From Hesseltinella vesiculosa (Eukaryota > Mucoromycota > Mucoromycetes > Mucorales > Cunninghamellaceae), in contig MCGT01000024.1 in the NCBI GenBank assembly GCA_002104935.1, positions 248,001-312,000 of the forward strand: a DNA stretch of 64,000 nt. Reading direction: 5' to 3'. Shown in pieces: positions 43,958-54,444 of this stretch. Both the position numbers and the translations under genes were made by a program. The first letter of the stretch is position 1; the number at the start of each line of letters is the position of its first letter. The notes beneath the pieces are model-generated. The model saw nothing but the letters and a program-made list of their open reading frames with translations. It made no database searches and was not told the DNA's origin.

Positions 43958-45303
43958 TTAATCAAAGGATAGGAAATGGAAAAACGTCATTAGGATGCAT
44001 ACAAAAATAGAAGTGAAGAGAAGGATGTCCCATATCAAATTCCCCATGTCGTGCACCACCTTTTTTTTAGTGTAGAGCTCTTGCATGTTATAGAATCTTT
44101 CGGTTAAGTTCAAGCCCCGTTGCTCGGTTGTCATTCGAGGCACCTGCGTCAACAATTCTTGGATCGACGTGCGGCGTTTTCGAAACTGTTCATTCTGCTC
44201 TTGATCAATGCTGTGATATTCCGGGATATGGTCAACCAATTCCTGCGTTGAAAAAATGAGAGCCAATCCTCTTGGTCGGTCCATTCCTACGTACCTGGAT
44301 ACTTTGATCCAAAGCTGGCAATTTGCATATCAGATCCTCGATTTCATGCTTGTACTCTTTGATTCTATTTCTACACTGCTTCATGTTTTCTTCGTAAAAG
44401 TCAATGTCTTCCCCGAGTTGATTGATTAACTCCTGCACTGGCCTATGAAAGAAAGATCATGTGAACAAATCCACTCTAATTTTTTCTTTCGTTTTACCAG
44501 TCCTTGGTGACCATTTGGCTAGGATAACGTTTTGGCAATGGTGGCCATTGGATCCCCCACCGAAAATAATGTTCTGGATCAAAACTGAAAGTTTCCTTCA
44601 ATGATACAAAACTGTTGCTCCGAAACGATGGCGCAAGCGGCTTGTTCTCATTGCCATTTATCGAACCCGCATGATCAAAGGCTCCTACTGCGTCACCCCA
44701 AAAGGAAAGAAAAATGGACTCAACCGCAGCCTTTGTTTTTTTTTATCATTTCTACTCTACAAATCTCCCTCTCCTATTTACAGATGGAGGCTTCGTGGTA
44801 AGTTTTCGTAAACCCGCGCGAAATGGGCCTTGGTGACCTGGACGTCCAATAAAAATAACGGTCCAGCAACGGAATATCAAAAGGATGGCTGGTGGGGAGC
44901 TCTTGGATTTTATAACGTTGTGTAGCCTCATCAACTGCCATAGTTTAGAGAATAAAAGACAAAACAAAAAGGGAACAGGATGGAAAAAAAAAAAAAGTAA
45001 GAGAAAGAGCACAAGGATAGCTCTGACCAAGTGATAAAATAGGGGTAAACAAAGAAATTAAGTTTTCATGTGATACCGAGAAAAAAAAAATTCACTGATC
45101 CATCCGATTACTTCATCCGAAGAGTCCCCCTCTTTTTTGAACAAAGTAAAAATGGCTGGGTCACCAATGGCCACCTTCAAGAAAAAGAAAAATAAACGAC
45201 CAAGGCGGAGTTGATTGAAAAAGGAAACCTACCCATTTCCTTGATACAGAAGTTCACTCTTACCCACGTTTTCTGAATGCTGTCCTTGTAAATCTAAACC
45301 CAT
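43958..45303 (-). CDS. Unknown coiled-coil protein with C-terminal membrane anchor
   Basis: Five exons give about 310 residues. The model starts MGLDLQGQHSEN at 45303, 20-25 nt after a TATAAAAG-like sequence. It continues with IFTLFKKEGDSSDEVIGWI, then IDEATQRYKIQELPTSHPFD, FDPEHYFRWGIQWPPLPKRYP, a coiled coil (DIDFYEENMKQCRNRIKEYK) and a last exon ending in the hydrophobic NLIWDILLFTSIFVCILMTFF just before the stop. This is a tail-anchor arrangement facing the cytosol. No family is recognised. An ATG at 44941 is the fallback start, but it coincides with a CAG acceptor and loses conserved-looking N-terminal coding sequence. Confidence 0.55.
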
Positions 45304-45660
45304 CGAGGATCTTTTATAATGAGAAAGAAGATTTCGAAGGCAGGGTTTGATGATGGGGTTCAAAAGGCGGTCAGACTGACGGAGGTGACACTTTCCGGTT
45401 TTTGATTAGCGGGGAAAAACTTCCCTCGCCCAATAAACTTCGTCGGTCGAGGGGCCAGGGTTGTCCTTTGAAAGCGTAAGAAAAGAAAAATCAACCCCCT
45501 TCTTTGCAGTTTCAATTTTTTGTATTATAAAAAGTGCAACCATTCTCTTTTCTCGGTAAACGAGAAACAGGAATAAAAAAAAAAAAGAAAAAAAGGCGTA
45601 TCGGCCTTTTACCCAGTAACTCAACACCAAAGAAAAACAGCACAACGACCGCCTCCTATC

Positions 45661-46020
45661 ATGGCAACCACAGGGATCCAAGAACCTGACAAGGTTCACT
45701 TGGCTACACAACACAACGACGATGCTATCAGCATATCGAGCAGCATATGGTCCCATGCCAACAAGGACGATCTCAATTTGACGCCCGCTGGCGAACACGC
45801 CCAAGTGTCCGATTGGCTTCACCGACACCAACAGCGACGGCGGCGGCATCGTAGAGTGTTTGGGTGCGTTGGTTTCTTTATCTTGCTCACATTGATTGGT
45901 AGTATCGTTTTTTGGGTCAGTTCTGATTTGATAACCCCCAGAGCAAAATACACCACCACTTTGTCTCATGTACCCATTCCCAGCCATTTTGCCTATCCCT
46001 CATCATCTCGATTAATCTGA
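45661..46020 (+). CDS. Small single-pass membrane protein, unknown
   Basis: An intronless frame of 119 residues. A hydrophilic N-terminus ends in a strongly basic block (RHQQRRRRHRR), followed by one hydrophobic helix (VFGCVGFFILLTLIGSIVFWV) and a short polar tail. The basic block predicts N-in topology. No homology recognised. It shares a roughly 360-bp divergent promoter with the coiled-coil gene to its left. Confidence 0.5.
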   Translation: MATTGIQEPDKVHLATQHNDDAISISSSIWSHANKDDLNLTPAGEHAQVSDWLHRHQQRRRRHRRVFGCVGFFILLTLIGSIVFWVSSDLITPRAKYTTTLSHVPIPSHFAYPSSSRLI

Positions 46021-46172
46021 TTGCCTACAATTAATGTACAACTTGTTTTTTTATCATGCCTTAATTAAAAAAAAAATGAATCGAGCAAATGATACAAAAA
46101 AAAAAAAGTAGAAAAATGCATCTATAAACAAGGGTGGGAAAGATCTGCGTAGGGAGACACGGAGAAGCACGG

Positions 46173-47420
46173 TCAGAGATAGGTTACTTTAGTGCCCATT
46201 TGGATGGTTTGCCATAGCTTTGCCACCACCAACTTCACAGCCCGAGACATCTGCGTCCGAGGTCCACGAAGTAAGCCGACCAGAGCAAAGATCACTAGTA
46301 CGATGGCAACGTAAGCGGCCGAGCCTGTGGCTGTCAACTGTTGCATCCAGGTCTTGAACACAGCTAAGCGTTGATCTATATGAACAGCTGGAGAGGTGTG
46401 ACCCTGCTGAAGAGGAGATGCTTGCTGGATGGGGGGAGTCAGGGCAGCATGCTGTGCATTGGCTTTCTCTTCTTGTTGGCGTCGATCATTGGCCTCTTTT
46501 TCTCTTGCCCACGCTTCCTGTTGTTGTCGTTCCAATTCTTTGGCGGCGGCTTCAGCAGCCTTCTTCTCAGCAAGCAGTTTGGCGGCTGCCTCAGCTTCCT
46601 TTCGTTGTTGCTCTACTTGTTTTCGTCGCTCTTGTTCCTTTTGTTCGTTCTGCTGAACTTGGTCGATGGTATTCAAGTACTCCTACAAGGTGAAAGTGTC
46701 AAACTTCACTCCTCCAAACCCCTTAGCTTTCTCTCCTTTTTTTTTTTACCTTTTTCTTTTCATCAGTAAGGATGCCGTTGTATTCGATAAAAGAGCGAGC
46801 AGAATCATAGTCACCAGTTTGAGTCAAGATTCGGCATGTGTAGATGTGAGCACATTCGGTATAGGCTTGCACTTGGGCATCTTGAGCTTCCAGGCCAGCA
46901 AGTAGATCAAGCGTCGCATCGGGTAGCAAGGCAAACCATTCTTCTGCCACCTGGCGACCGACACCAGGTACGTTGGCCTTGATAGTCACCAGCAAACTTT
47001 AAGCAAAAAATAATAATAATGATAATAACACAGGTTAATTCGGTGGTTATGTCAAGCCAATGCATTAAAAAGTTACAAAGCAGAAACCACGGAAGGTTCC
47101 ACCAAACCTGGTTGGCCATGGTAACAAAGGACAGCTTGCTTCCATAATCCGGATACGAACGAGGCAATATCGTCATACTTGTCGTCGATGTGAAATTGTT
47201 TGGCCATGCGGGATGAGCATCCTTGTTCAGAAGAGGCCGTCGTAGCCCCCACATTAAAGTAAAGTAGTAAAACAGAGGCACGAAGCGATGGCCACTGTTG
47301 ATCGCCTTGCACTCCCTGGTTCATCGCCTTGACACAAGTGCTGGCAGCTTGACCGTATCTCGTCAATACAAAATAGCGTAGTGCTTTACTGTATAAAATC
47401 TGTACTGTGTCCAATGCCAT
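46173..47420 (-). CDS. Tail-anchored helical protein, possibly PEX26/Pex15-like
   Basis: Three exons, about 360 residues. The N-terminal helical-repeat region (YSKALRYFVLTRYGQAASTC) resembles the TPR-like start of PEX26. The segment YNGILTDEKKKEYLNTIDQVQQ echoes the PEX26 segment before its linker. Next is a long Ala/Glu/Gln coiled coil, then one membrane helix (AAYVAIVLVIFALVGLL) and a basic luminal tail, a peroxisomal tail-anchor pattern. PEX26/Pex15 recruits the Pex1-Pex6 ATPase to peroxisomes. The assignment is weak and rests on architecture. Introns are at about 46684-46750 and 46995-47080. Confidence 0.45.
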
Positions 47421-47856
47421 TAAAAAAATGTAAAGAAAGAATAAGGACAAATCGCAAATGACCCAAAAAGAAATATGAGTGGGGGGGCGATGCTGCCAAT
47501 TGCAGTCGAAAAAAAAAGATGAGCGTCCAATCAACAGGCATTATTGCATCCAAATAGTAAAATAACAAAATCTCCCATTTTTGGCTGACCCATCCCACCA
47601 GTGATCGTTCTGCGAGTGAACAACGAATCGACACAGTGCCTTTAGTAAGAAAAAAGCATTGGCTGCAATATCGCATTCTTTTTTTTGGCCCACCAATCAA
47701 AATTGCAGAGCATGAAAGGGTGCCAGATGAAAAAAAAAGGCCACTTGGCATTCTCTTTTTATTTTTCACGTTGAACGCGCTCGTTCCCATGCAAGGTAGA
47801 TCATCTCTCGCAAAACTATTCATGTGGGCTAAACGAAATTTACCTAGAACAAGACC
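47421..47856. promoter_or_regulatory. Divergent intergenic region
   Basis: About 435 bp between the start of the PEX26-like gene (minus) and the next coiled-coil gene (plus). Open frames here on both strands are spurious. It contains A and T runs but no clear TATA box. Confidence 0.4.
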
Positions 47857-49043
47857 ATGACACCACCGTCAATGACAATCAGGTTTGTCATTATTTCACA
47901 AACAAAAGAGACAAAGAATAAAAAGGCGAAAGCGATATCCCTGCTTGTTAACGCAAAGAGTCTTACAGGGCATTATACAAGTAAATCAAGCACCAGAACA
48001 GCAGATCCATCCGATTCTCCTGCAATTACAAGATCTTGAACATGCAAGCACTGGGAAAAAAAATAGCCTAGCAGCAGCTTCTTATTCGTGCTCTTCTTCT
48101 TCTTCTTTTTTTTAAACAAATAGGTGCAACCGTTTATTAAGGAGAGCCATCGATTTTCGTTCAACTTGGAGCACTTACTAGACATCCCAAAAGCGTTTTC
48201 CAGTAAAGAATCTCTTTTGTCCCGGCCATCCTCCATCAGGACACCTTCGCTTGCTTCCGAAGCAACATGTAAGTCGACCTCAAATATATTTCTGCCATGT
48301 TCACGCCACCCGCACTCTTTATTTTTTTTTCTCTTTACTCAGCCGACACTTTGATGGACATCCTTCTGTCCATACAACAACACATGTATTTTCACATGCA
48401 CAAGATCAACGACTGGCAGGTAACACCAACGAAATAAGTAGTTGGCGGTGCCCGGAATTCTCATCTTTGTTTTTGTAGAGGCGACTGGCGCAGCGCATCA
48501 AATATGTGGATCACCTCAGCCTCAATACCACCCAAACCATTGCTGTTGCACTGAATCAGGCAAAACTCGCCTCTGAGCAACTGGAGCAAGGTAGAATTCT
48601 TTGACAGAGCATCTGCTTTCCTTGACACTCACTTTTTACGCACTTCTACAGCCAAAGCCATCAAGGAACAGGCCAAGCAATCTCGACAATATACCACCTC
48701 TATTTTTGAAACCATGCGTCAGCTGGAAGAACACCTGGATGCCGAAGATCGTGCAGACCATCCTCACTTTCAGAAACGATGGCCAGCCCTGCACCAACTC
48801 CACCAACGAGCTTTGCTGCGGCAACGGCCGAAGCTCTTGAAACAGGGTTCGCAATTGGACAAAACATCCACAACCTCCACTGTTTCCGCGTCCAGTCTCC
48901 AGCCTAGCACCTCAACACCACCACCTTCGCAGACTCTGCTTTCCATGCAGAAACTGCGCTCCTTAATAGGCCAAGACCAGTCCTCTTCACCGCATGCACC
49001 CGAAAAATCCTCCTCGGCACGCCTTTTCCACTACCATGGATGA
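47857..49043 (+). CDS. Coiled-coil protein, weakly BORCS5-like
   Basis: Five or six short exons give about 280 residues. It starts MTPPSMTIR, then LQGIIQVNQAPEQQ, then FIKESHRFSFNLEHLLDIP, DTLMDILLSIQQHMYFHMHK, QRRLAQRIKYVDHLS, and a helical, basic, Ser-rich end. The pattern of a short conserved box followed by a helix with RIKxVD resembles BORCS5, a lysosome-positioning BORC subunit, but only loosely. The second intron (about 48039-48122) seems to use a GC donor (GCAAGC) unless the exon is shorter and uses GTAAAT at about 47980. Function unknown. Confidence 0.5.
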
Positions 49044-49178
49044 TTGCACAATAAACCAACCCAACCCAAACCTTATTTTTCAATCTTGCTGAAAATTTCC
49101 TTTTTCTTCCCCTTCCAACCTTTCCTCTCTCTCTCTCTTTTTTTTTTATTTTTTTACTAGAATATCCAGCTCCAGATC

Positions 49179-50169
49179 ATGTCGATGCGTGTTGCTTGTG
49201 TGCAGTTTTGCCACCATCCTTCTGATGTTGAAGAAAATTTTACTCGTGTTGAAGACTACATCCGCCAAGCTTCTGAAGACAACGTGGATCTGATTGTGTT
49301 TCCAGAGTAGGTGCTTGCAGAAAGAGGTGGATCGAGTAAAAATGCCCAGGGCAGAATGCTGAGCCCAGCTTTTTTTTCTCACTTAAAATTAGATGCTTCC
49401 TTGGTTACAGCAAAATCCCTGATCCTCTTCCTAGACTTGGTACCCTGGCTAAGACTTATGCTTTGGACATTGTTACTGGCACATACTTGTACGTCGATCC
49501 TGAGAGCGGTAAACGTTACAACCGCGCCAGCTATATCGACAAGGACGGCGAAGTGCTCATGTCATACGACAAGGTCCATCTCTGGCATGGCGAACGTGGC
49601 TTCATCGAACCTGGAAAGCAATTTCCTACGGTCGTCAACCGTTTTGGTATCCGCGTTGGACTTTTGATCTGTTGGGGTAGGCATTCAATGGAAAAGAGAT
49701 GCATCTTCGCCTTTTTTTTTTACTCACGCGCTGATCTTACGTAGATCTTACTTTTGCCGATGGATTTTCAAACATGGTGCTGGACCAAGGAGCCCAATTG
49801 GTCGTGATCCCTGCCATGTGGAGTTATGAAGATGCTGGCGAAGTTGGCCAAGCCTGGAACCACGACAGTGAAGTGGCGTTAATTGATTCAATGACCGTGG
49901 CGCGGGCTTTTGAATTCCAGGTGCCTGTGGTATTCTGCAACATGGCTGCAGCACGATCCAAGGAAGAGTTGCCTGTCGACAAAGAAGACACCGAATGTGG
50001 ACATTCACAGATCTCCATGCCGTTCAAAGGCAGTCTTATCAAGGCCAACCACAATCACGAAGCCCTGCTCGCCTATGACATTCCCGTTGCTCAGATCACC
50101 AAGGATGCCGAGGAGCATTACAAAATCCGTGCAGATTGGCTCGAACGCCCCAAGAAAACGAATGAATAA
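49179..50169 (+). CDS. Carbon-nitrogen hydrolase (nitrilase superfamily)
   Basis: Three exons, about 285 residues. It starts MSMRVACVQFCHHPSDVEEN. The catalytic triad is visible: Glu in DLIVFPE at the end of exon 1, Lys in MSYDKVHLWHGERGF, and Cys in VGLLICWDLTFAD across the second intron. The enzyme hydrolyses a non-peptide C-N bond, probably of an amide. The substrate cannot be read from sequence. The second intron runs from about 49676 to 49744. A CTAG about 20 nt before the ATG after a T-rich run suggests a 5'-UTR intron. Confidence 0.88.
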
Positions 50170-50551
50170 AAAGTGGGGGAAAGTCTACCGTGTGACTGTA
50201 TTCATTCTCGCCTTGTCGTCTCGAGCCAGTTACCTGCTAGAACTGGCCTTGCGGTCATATCAGAAGTAGGCTAGCGGTTGACTCCTGATTTGCACTCGAC
50301 CTGCAAGACTAGTACCTGGCCCTGCATAATATCATGCCATCTAAAAGTCTTCTTTTAGCATCGCAGACTATTCTCACAAAACATTTTTTCTGAAAAATAC
50401 CGTAATTGTGGGCTCTAAAATGTGATTTTTTTTTTATTTTCGACAGTCCTTGCCACACTTTGGCAGACGGACCCCAAACTATACCGAATTCTTCAGAGAG
50501 GTGCAGTAGAGCAAAAAAAAAAAAAAGGCATGAAAAGATGCAAAAAAGATC
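50170..50551. other. Intergenic region, no gene seen
   Basis: 3' region of the nitrilase-family gene and 3' flank of the 5S rRNA gene. A T6 run (minus strand) just after the 5S 3' end, at about 50542-50547, is the expected Pol III terminator. Confidence 0.6.
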
Positions 50552-50553
50552 AA

Positions 50554-50668
50554 TTACGGCACTCGGTATTCCCGCGTGATCTCTCACCGCAGTACTAACC
50601 AAGCCGTACGCTGCTTATCTGCAGAGATCGAACGGGATCTGGATTTTTCAACGTCGTATGGCCGTAAC
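50554..50668 (-). rRNA. 5S ribosomal RNA
   Basis: Read on the minus strand, the sequence shows the landmarks of fungal 5S rRNA: TTACGGCCATAC at the 5' end, CCGTTCGATCTCTGCAGA, AAGCAGCGTACGGC, the highly conserved GGTTAGTACTG, then GGTGAGAGATCACGCGGGAATACC and GAGTGCCGTAA at the 3' end. The first and last seven bases pair perfectly (helix I), giving a molecule of about 115 nt. A short T run follows for Pol III termination. It is a solitary gene between protein genes, as in fungi with dispersed 5S genes. Ends may be off by one or two bases. Confidence 0.92.
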
Positions 50669-50680
50669 ATGATGATAAGA

Positions 50681-50690
50681 GTCACGTGAC
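50681..50690. promoter_or_regulatory. GTCACGTGAC palindrome 5' of the 5S gene
   Basis: A perfect 10-bp palindrome containing a CACGTG E-box lies 13 bp upstream of the 5S rRNA start. CACGTG is bound by bHLH factors such as Cbf1 or Pho4 in fungi. A link to 5S transcription is only suggested by position. Confidence 0.4.
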
Positions 50691-51412
50691 CACTACAAAA
50701 TTTCCAACTCCGTTTTACCCGGCGCCGGACTTTCGGCAATCAGGCCGGGCCGTCTGACTATGTCCGGGACCCATGCCGGTGGCCCCCCACAAACGACGCC
50801 GGTCCAAAGCTATCGAATTTTTGTTTGAATTTGTCTACCAAGCCGACATGTTGACTAAAAAAATGCCCTGCCAAGCTGGCATAAAGTAACGTAACCTAAC
50901 TTGAAGCCCTTTCAATATGCTTTTAAACCTAGAAATGAGGAGCTTTTTTTTCAGAAAAAGCCAGTGAGAAGTATCGTGCCCCAAGAGACTGTCCCAATGC
51001 TTGGACTGTTGATTTAATCGTATTCTGATTTTTATATATTTAATAGTGCTATTAAATGGCTTTCTAACATGCCATAATGTTGACCGACTTTGAGGCGGTT
51101 TGTGTCTTGCCACACCGAGGGTAGGGAGCCTGGTGGGGTGGTGATTTTTTATTTCTGCAGGCATCAAAGGCAGTAAGCAAGAGCAAATGTTTGGTAATGA
51201 CCGAGCCTTGGAAGCTTGGATTCTACGCAGTGAGAGAATGATCAGGTGCTAGTCCAACAGATGTTTTTTCGAGGCTAAGATGAGCAACGCACTGATCGGA
51301 CGCAACGATAACACACCTTCTAAAAAAAAGTCAAGATGGCTGTAAATACAAAAATAAAAAATAAAAATATAAAGTAGCCAATTTGGAAAAGCAGGCAAGA
51401 GACAATCAATCT

Positions 51413-51800
51413 AACAACCACGGACCGCTGTTAAACGGAGGGCTATTGTCTAAGCCGCATCCTCTGTTAAAAGGATGGTAGGCCTACAAGTTTGAGAGAA
51501 TTGATCACCAACCACGGCGTACTTGCCTTTCGGCAAACGAAGGCTATTGTCTATCAGAGCAAATCAATGCAACGATACTAGTCACGGCTCTTGCCCTTTC
51601 ATTCTGGGACACTTCAGATCTATCAACCACGGACCGTAGTTAAACGGAGGGCTATTGTCTAAACCGCATCCCTGATAAAAGGATGGTAGGCCTACAAGTT
51701 GATAAGAAATGATCATCGACCACGGCGTACTTGCCTTTCGGCAAACGAAGGCTATTGTCTATTGAAGCAAATCAATGCATCAACACAAGTCTCGGTTCCC
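51413..51800. ncRNA. Tandemly duplicated structured element, possible ncRNA
   Basis: Two direct units with a 209-bp period start at about 51413 and 51622. Each contains two copies of a module CCACGG - variable hairpin - AGGGCTATTGTCTA or AAGGCTATTGTCTA, so four copies in all (about 51418, 51512, 51627, 51720). The hairpins differ in sequence but keep pairing (CCG...CGG; TTGCC-TTTC-GGCAA inside CGT...ACG). A second stem GCATCC...GGATG and the block GGTAGGCCTACAAGTT are also kept. No open frame spans it. A T17 run follows at about 51830. Strand and function are unknown. Confidence 0.55.
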
Positions 51801-52369
51801 AGATGAAGAAATTTTGGAGAAAAGGGAGAGTTTTTTTTTTTTTTTTTGTTTTCACTCTTCTAAGTGAAGACAGGTGGCGGACTTTGGATTTCCGAGTGTC
51901 GCACAAGCCATGACAAATTTGGCGCAGCGTTTTTTTTTTTTGTCAGGATGACCAAATGCATAATGTCGCATTTTCAGAAAGTTGCCTTTTTCCACGATCC
52001 TTGGTGCTTGTGCTTCTGGTGTTGTTCAAATCAGCATGAGAAGTCCGCCTACAGGGAACAAAAAAGCAAACTTGATCAAGTTACCTACGAACACATTGGC
52101 ATCGGCACAACAAAAAAAAAAAAGGTATCACTCATTTATTGGCACGTCTCACATCATCGGTCCTCTCATCCCGTTCATCATCTTTTATATTGCAAACAAC
52201 TTCTCTTACAACCTCTCTCTTTCTCCTAATCTGATTTTCAGAATTAAAAAAAACTGTTTTTTCGGTCTCGCATTCTTGACTAAGTCCATCGAACCGTTTT
52301 TCACAAATCTCTTTCAATAGCCCGTAGTCGGAAATGTACAAAAAAATTCAGAACGATCTGATAATTTTC
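51801..52369. other. Intergenic region, no gene supported
   Basis: T/A-rich sequence with several short frames on both strands (for example about 52132-52341 minus). None has domain content. It lies 3' of the unknown gene on the minus strand. Confidence 0.45.
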
Positions 52370-53767
52370 CTATTGTCGGGAGAGAGTGTAAGAATGGAGG
52401 GAAAGATGAGTCAAAGGGGGAGATGCGGTGCTACGAAGGAGCGTGTGGTATTTCCTGCGGTCCATGGCCTCCACCTTGTCAGCTGTAACTTGGGCAATGG
52501 CCTACACATATCAGAGAAAAAACGTTAAACTGAGCTGGCAACGGCAATTTTTTTTCAGCAGTACCTTTGCTTGACCCAGGCGTGCAAGAATAAGGGGAAT
52601 TGACGTCAGTTGTTGTATGTTGTGCAGCAATTCAAGATGACAGAGACAATACATGGTGTAAATCTTTGGAGCTGCAAGCTCCAGAACAAAGATTTCGAGG
52701 GCATAGCCGTTGTCGAGAACACCGCACACCTGCGGATGGGCAACGCCGCGTTTTCAGATACGACTGAAGGAGACATGGTCTGGGAGCCGACAGAGCTATC
52801 ATCAACATTGGCTTCTTGATCAGTCTGTTGTTCCTGGGTTTGAAAAAAAATGAGTCGCCGGTTAGGGATAGAACCAAGGTGATGTCATGCTTTACGGAAG
52901 GTTCAGCTTTAGTTCGCGTTTGGCGTTTTTGATCTTCTATGGATCCAAAAAAAAAAAAAAAAAAAAAAAGGAATAAGATTGCCCTTGTAAAAATAGAAAA
53001 TTTCTGCAACGCACCTTCGTTGTTTGGCCGCTTTCCTAGCAAGCTTGATTCAGTTTGGGCTTGGTCTTGGCTGACGGCCATGCCTATATCACAAAAGTAA
53101 AACAAATCAACAAGAAGTAGAAGACATTAAGTGGAACACGTAAACAATACCTTGCCTTGATCAGTTACAACAGGAACACTTGTGATGATAATGTCATTTC
53201 CTGCTTGCAGGACAGTGCCTGCTTGTGTATTGGACACCTTATTTGCTTGCTGAAGAGAAAAAAAAAGTTATGAGCACAAAACGAGATAAAAAAAAAACTA
53301 CTTAATACATTTGAGAGAAGGGACTCTACCAAGCCCTTTACATCCACTGGGACTGAATTGTCATTTGCAATTATGTGCAATGCCTTAGTAAACTGACTGC
53401 GAAGGCTGCTGATGGTGTTCTTGCGTCGTTTCGAACCGGAGACAAATGCGGAAAAGGCGTCAAAACTCCATAGCGTAGCCTTGGTTTTTTTTAAAAAAGT
53501 CCAATTCAGCCGCGTTTGTTTTAGTCGAGTATTTGTAATCCATGTAATCCAAAGGCAGGTGTAAAGAAAAAAGTGTGGTTTAAAGAAAAAACGTTTAAAA
53601 AAAAAGCGTTCACTAAGTAAACGAGGAGGTTCAGAAAATTCACGGGTACTGGATTCTTTTTTTTCAATTTCCTTCCCATTTACCTGGAACTTGTTGTCAA
53701 TACCAATACTCGTTTTTGCTTGTACAGGAAGCGTAAAAGGCGATAGCTGAGCGTCTTGAAGGGTCAT
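52370..53767 (-). CDS. Unknown multi-exon protein
   Basis: A tentative model with six or seven exons. It starts MTLQDAQLSPFTLPVQAKTS at 53767. Coding-like parts include LWSFDAFSAFVSGSKRRKNT with SLRSQFTKALHIIANDNSVP, then NTQAGTVLQAGNDIIITSVP, MAVSQDQAQTESSLLGKRPN, then VCGVLDNGYALEIFVLELAA with MYCLCHLELLHNIQQLTSIP, and a last exon AIAQVTADKVEAMDRRKYHT ending SRQ. No known domain. Composition suggests a fungal lineage-specific family. It starts 13 nt after the stop of the zinc-binding gene on the same strand. Confidence 0.45.
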
Positions 53768-53780
53768 GGTTAAGCTTCAA

Positions 53781-54119
53781 TTAGAACATGAAGCCAGACG
53801 TGTCATAGAGATGCACAATGAAATGACGCACAATGTCGTCAACTGGCAAGTCGACAAGGTTGTCAGGAAGATGCACTTTGATAGGCAGAGCAGGGTTGTG
53901 ACGGAACTGGCCATAAAATTCATCTAGCTCATCCCAGTTAATCATTGCTTCAGAAGACGGAGATCGTTGGCGGGTGGCACTGTTTCGGCAGTGAATGCAA
54001 GTGAGGTACCAGCATCTGCGTCCTTCAAAATGCACTAGAGGTCGTTTACATTTGCAATCACTACAGCGAGCGATGGGCACTTGATCAGTTGCTTGCAATA
54101 AAGTGTTCAATGGAGGCAT
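53781..54119 (-). CDS. Small Cys-rich (zinc-binding) protein, unknown
   Basis: An intronless frame of 112 residues. The N-terminal half has CSDCKC and, 18 residues on, CWYLTCIHC, a likely zinc-binding knuckle, followed by RNSATRQRSP. The C-terminal half is acidic and hydrophobic (INWDELDEFYGQF, PDNLVDLPVDDIVRHFIVHL). Such two-part proteins occur in fungi without known function. The stop codon is only 13 nt before the ATG of the next gene on the same strand, so the two may be one transcript. Confidence 0.5.
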   Translation of the reverse strand: MPPLNTLLQATDQVPIARCSDCKCKRPLVHFEGRRCWYLTCIHCRNSATRQRSPSSEAMINWDELDEFYGQFRHNPALPIKVHLPDNLVDLPVDDIVRHFIVHLYDTSGFMF

Positions 54120-54444
54120 TATCCAGGCGCGTGACGTTGTGTGATGGCATTATAAGAAATAGCGAAGAGAAAGAAATATCAGGAAAAGGTGTTAAAAAAT
54201 GAAAGTCAGCTTTTCTTTCCAATCCCCCCTTTTTTTTTTGCCAAAAACAGAAAAATGATTTTATTGGACAATCCTAGGCTGAGTGTAACTTCGTATCTGT
54301 GAATTTTCTGAACCTCCTCGTTTATTTGCGTTCACTTGGTTTTTTGCTTCCCGATTCAATAAGGCGCTTCTCTGTCAATGTGCGACAGGAACACTCGAGC
54401 AATTGTTTTAAGTCAGATCTGGCTAACCCGTATTTTATTTGACG
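54120..54444. other. Intergenic region, no gene seen
   Basis: About 325 bp: promoter side of the Cys-rich gene and 3' end of MED5. It contains one T run at about 54229-54239. Confidence 0.5.

Noticed and set aside
44600..44700. tRNA B-box-like TCGAACCCGC motif
   Set aside because: It lies in an exon of the coiled-coil gene, with no matching A box or cloverleaf. Similar TCGAACC hits at 2583, 15429 and 17021 also fall in genes or lack a fold.
51982..52320. 112-codon plus-strand frame with hydrophobic stretch
   Set aside because: AT-rich, poly-Lys from an A run, no start context and no splice support. It lies in sequence without other coding signs.
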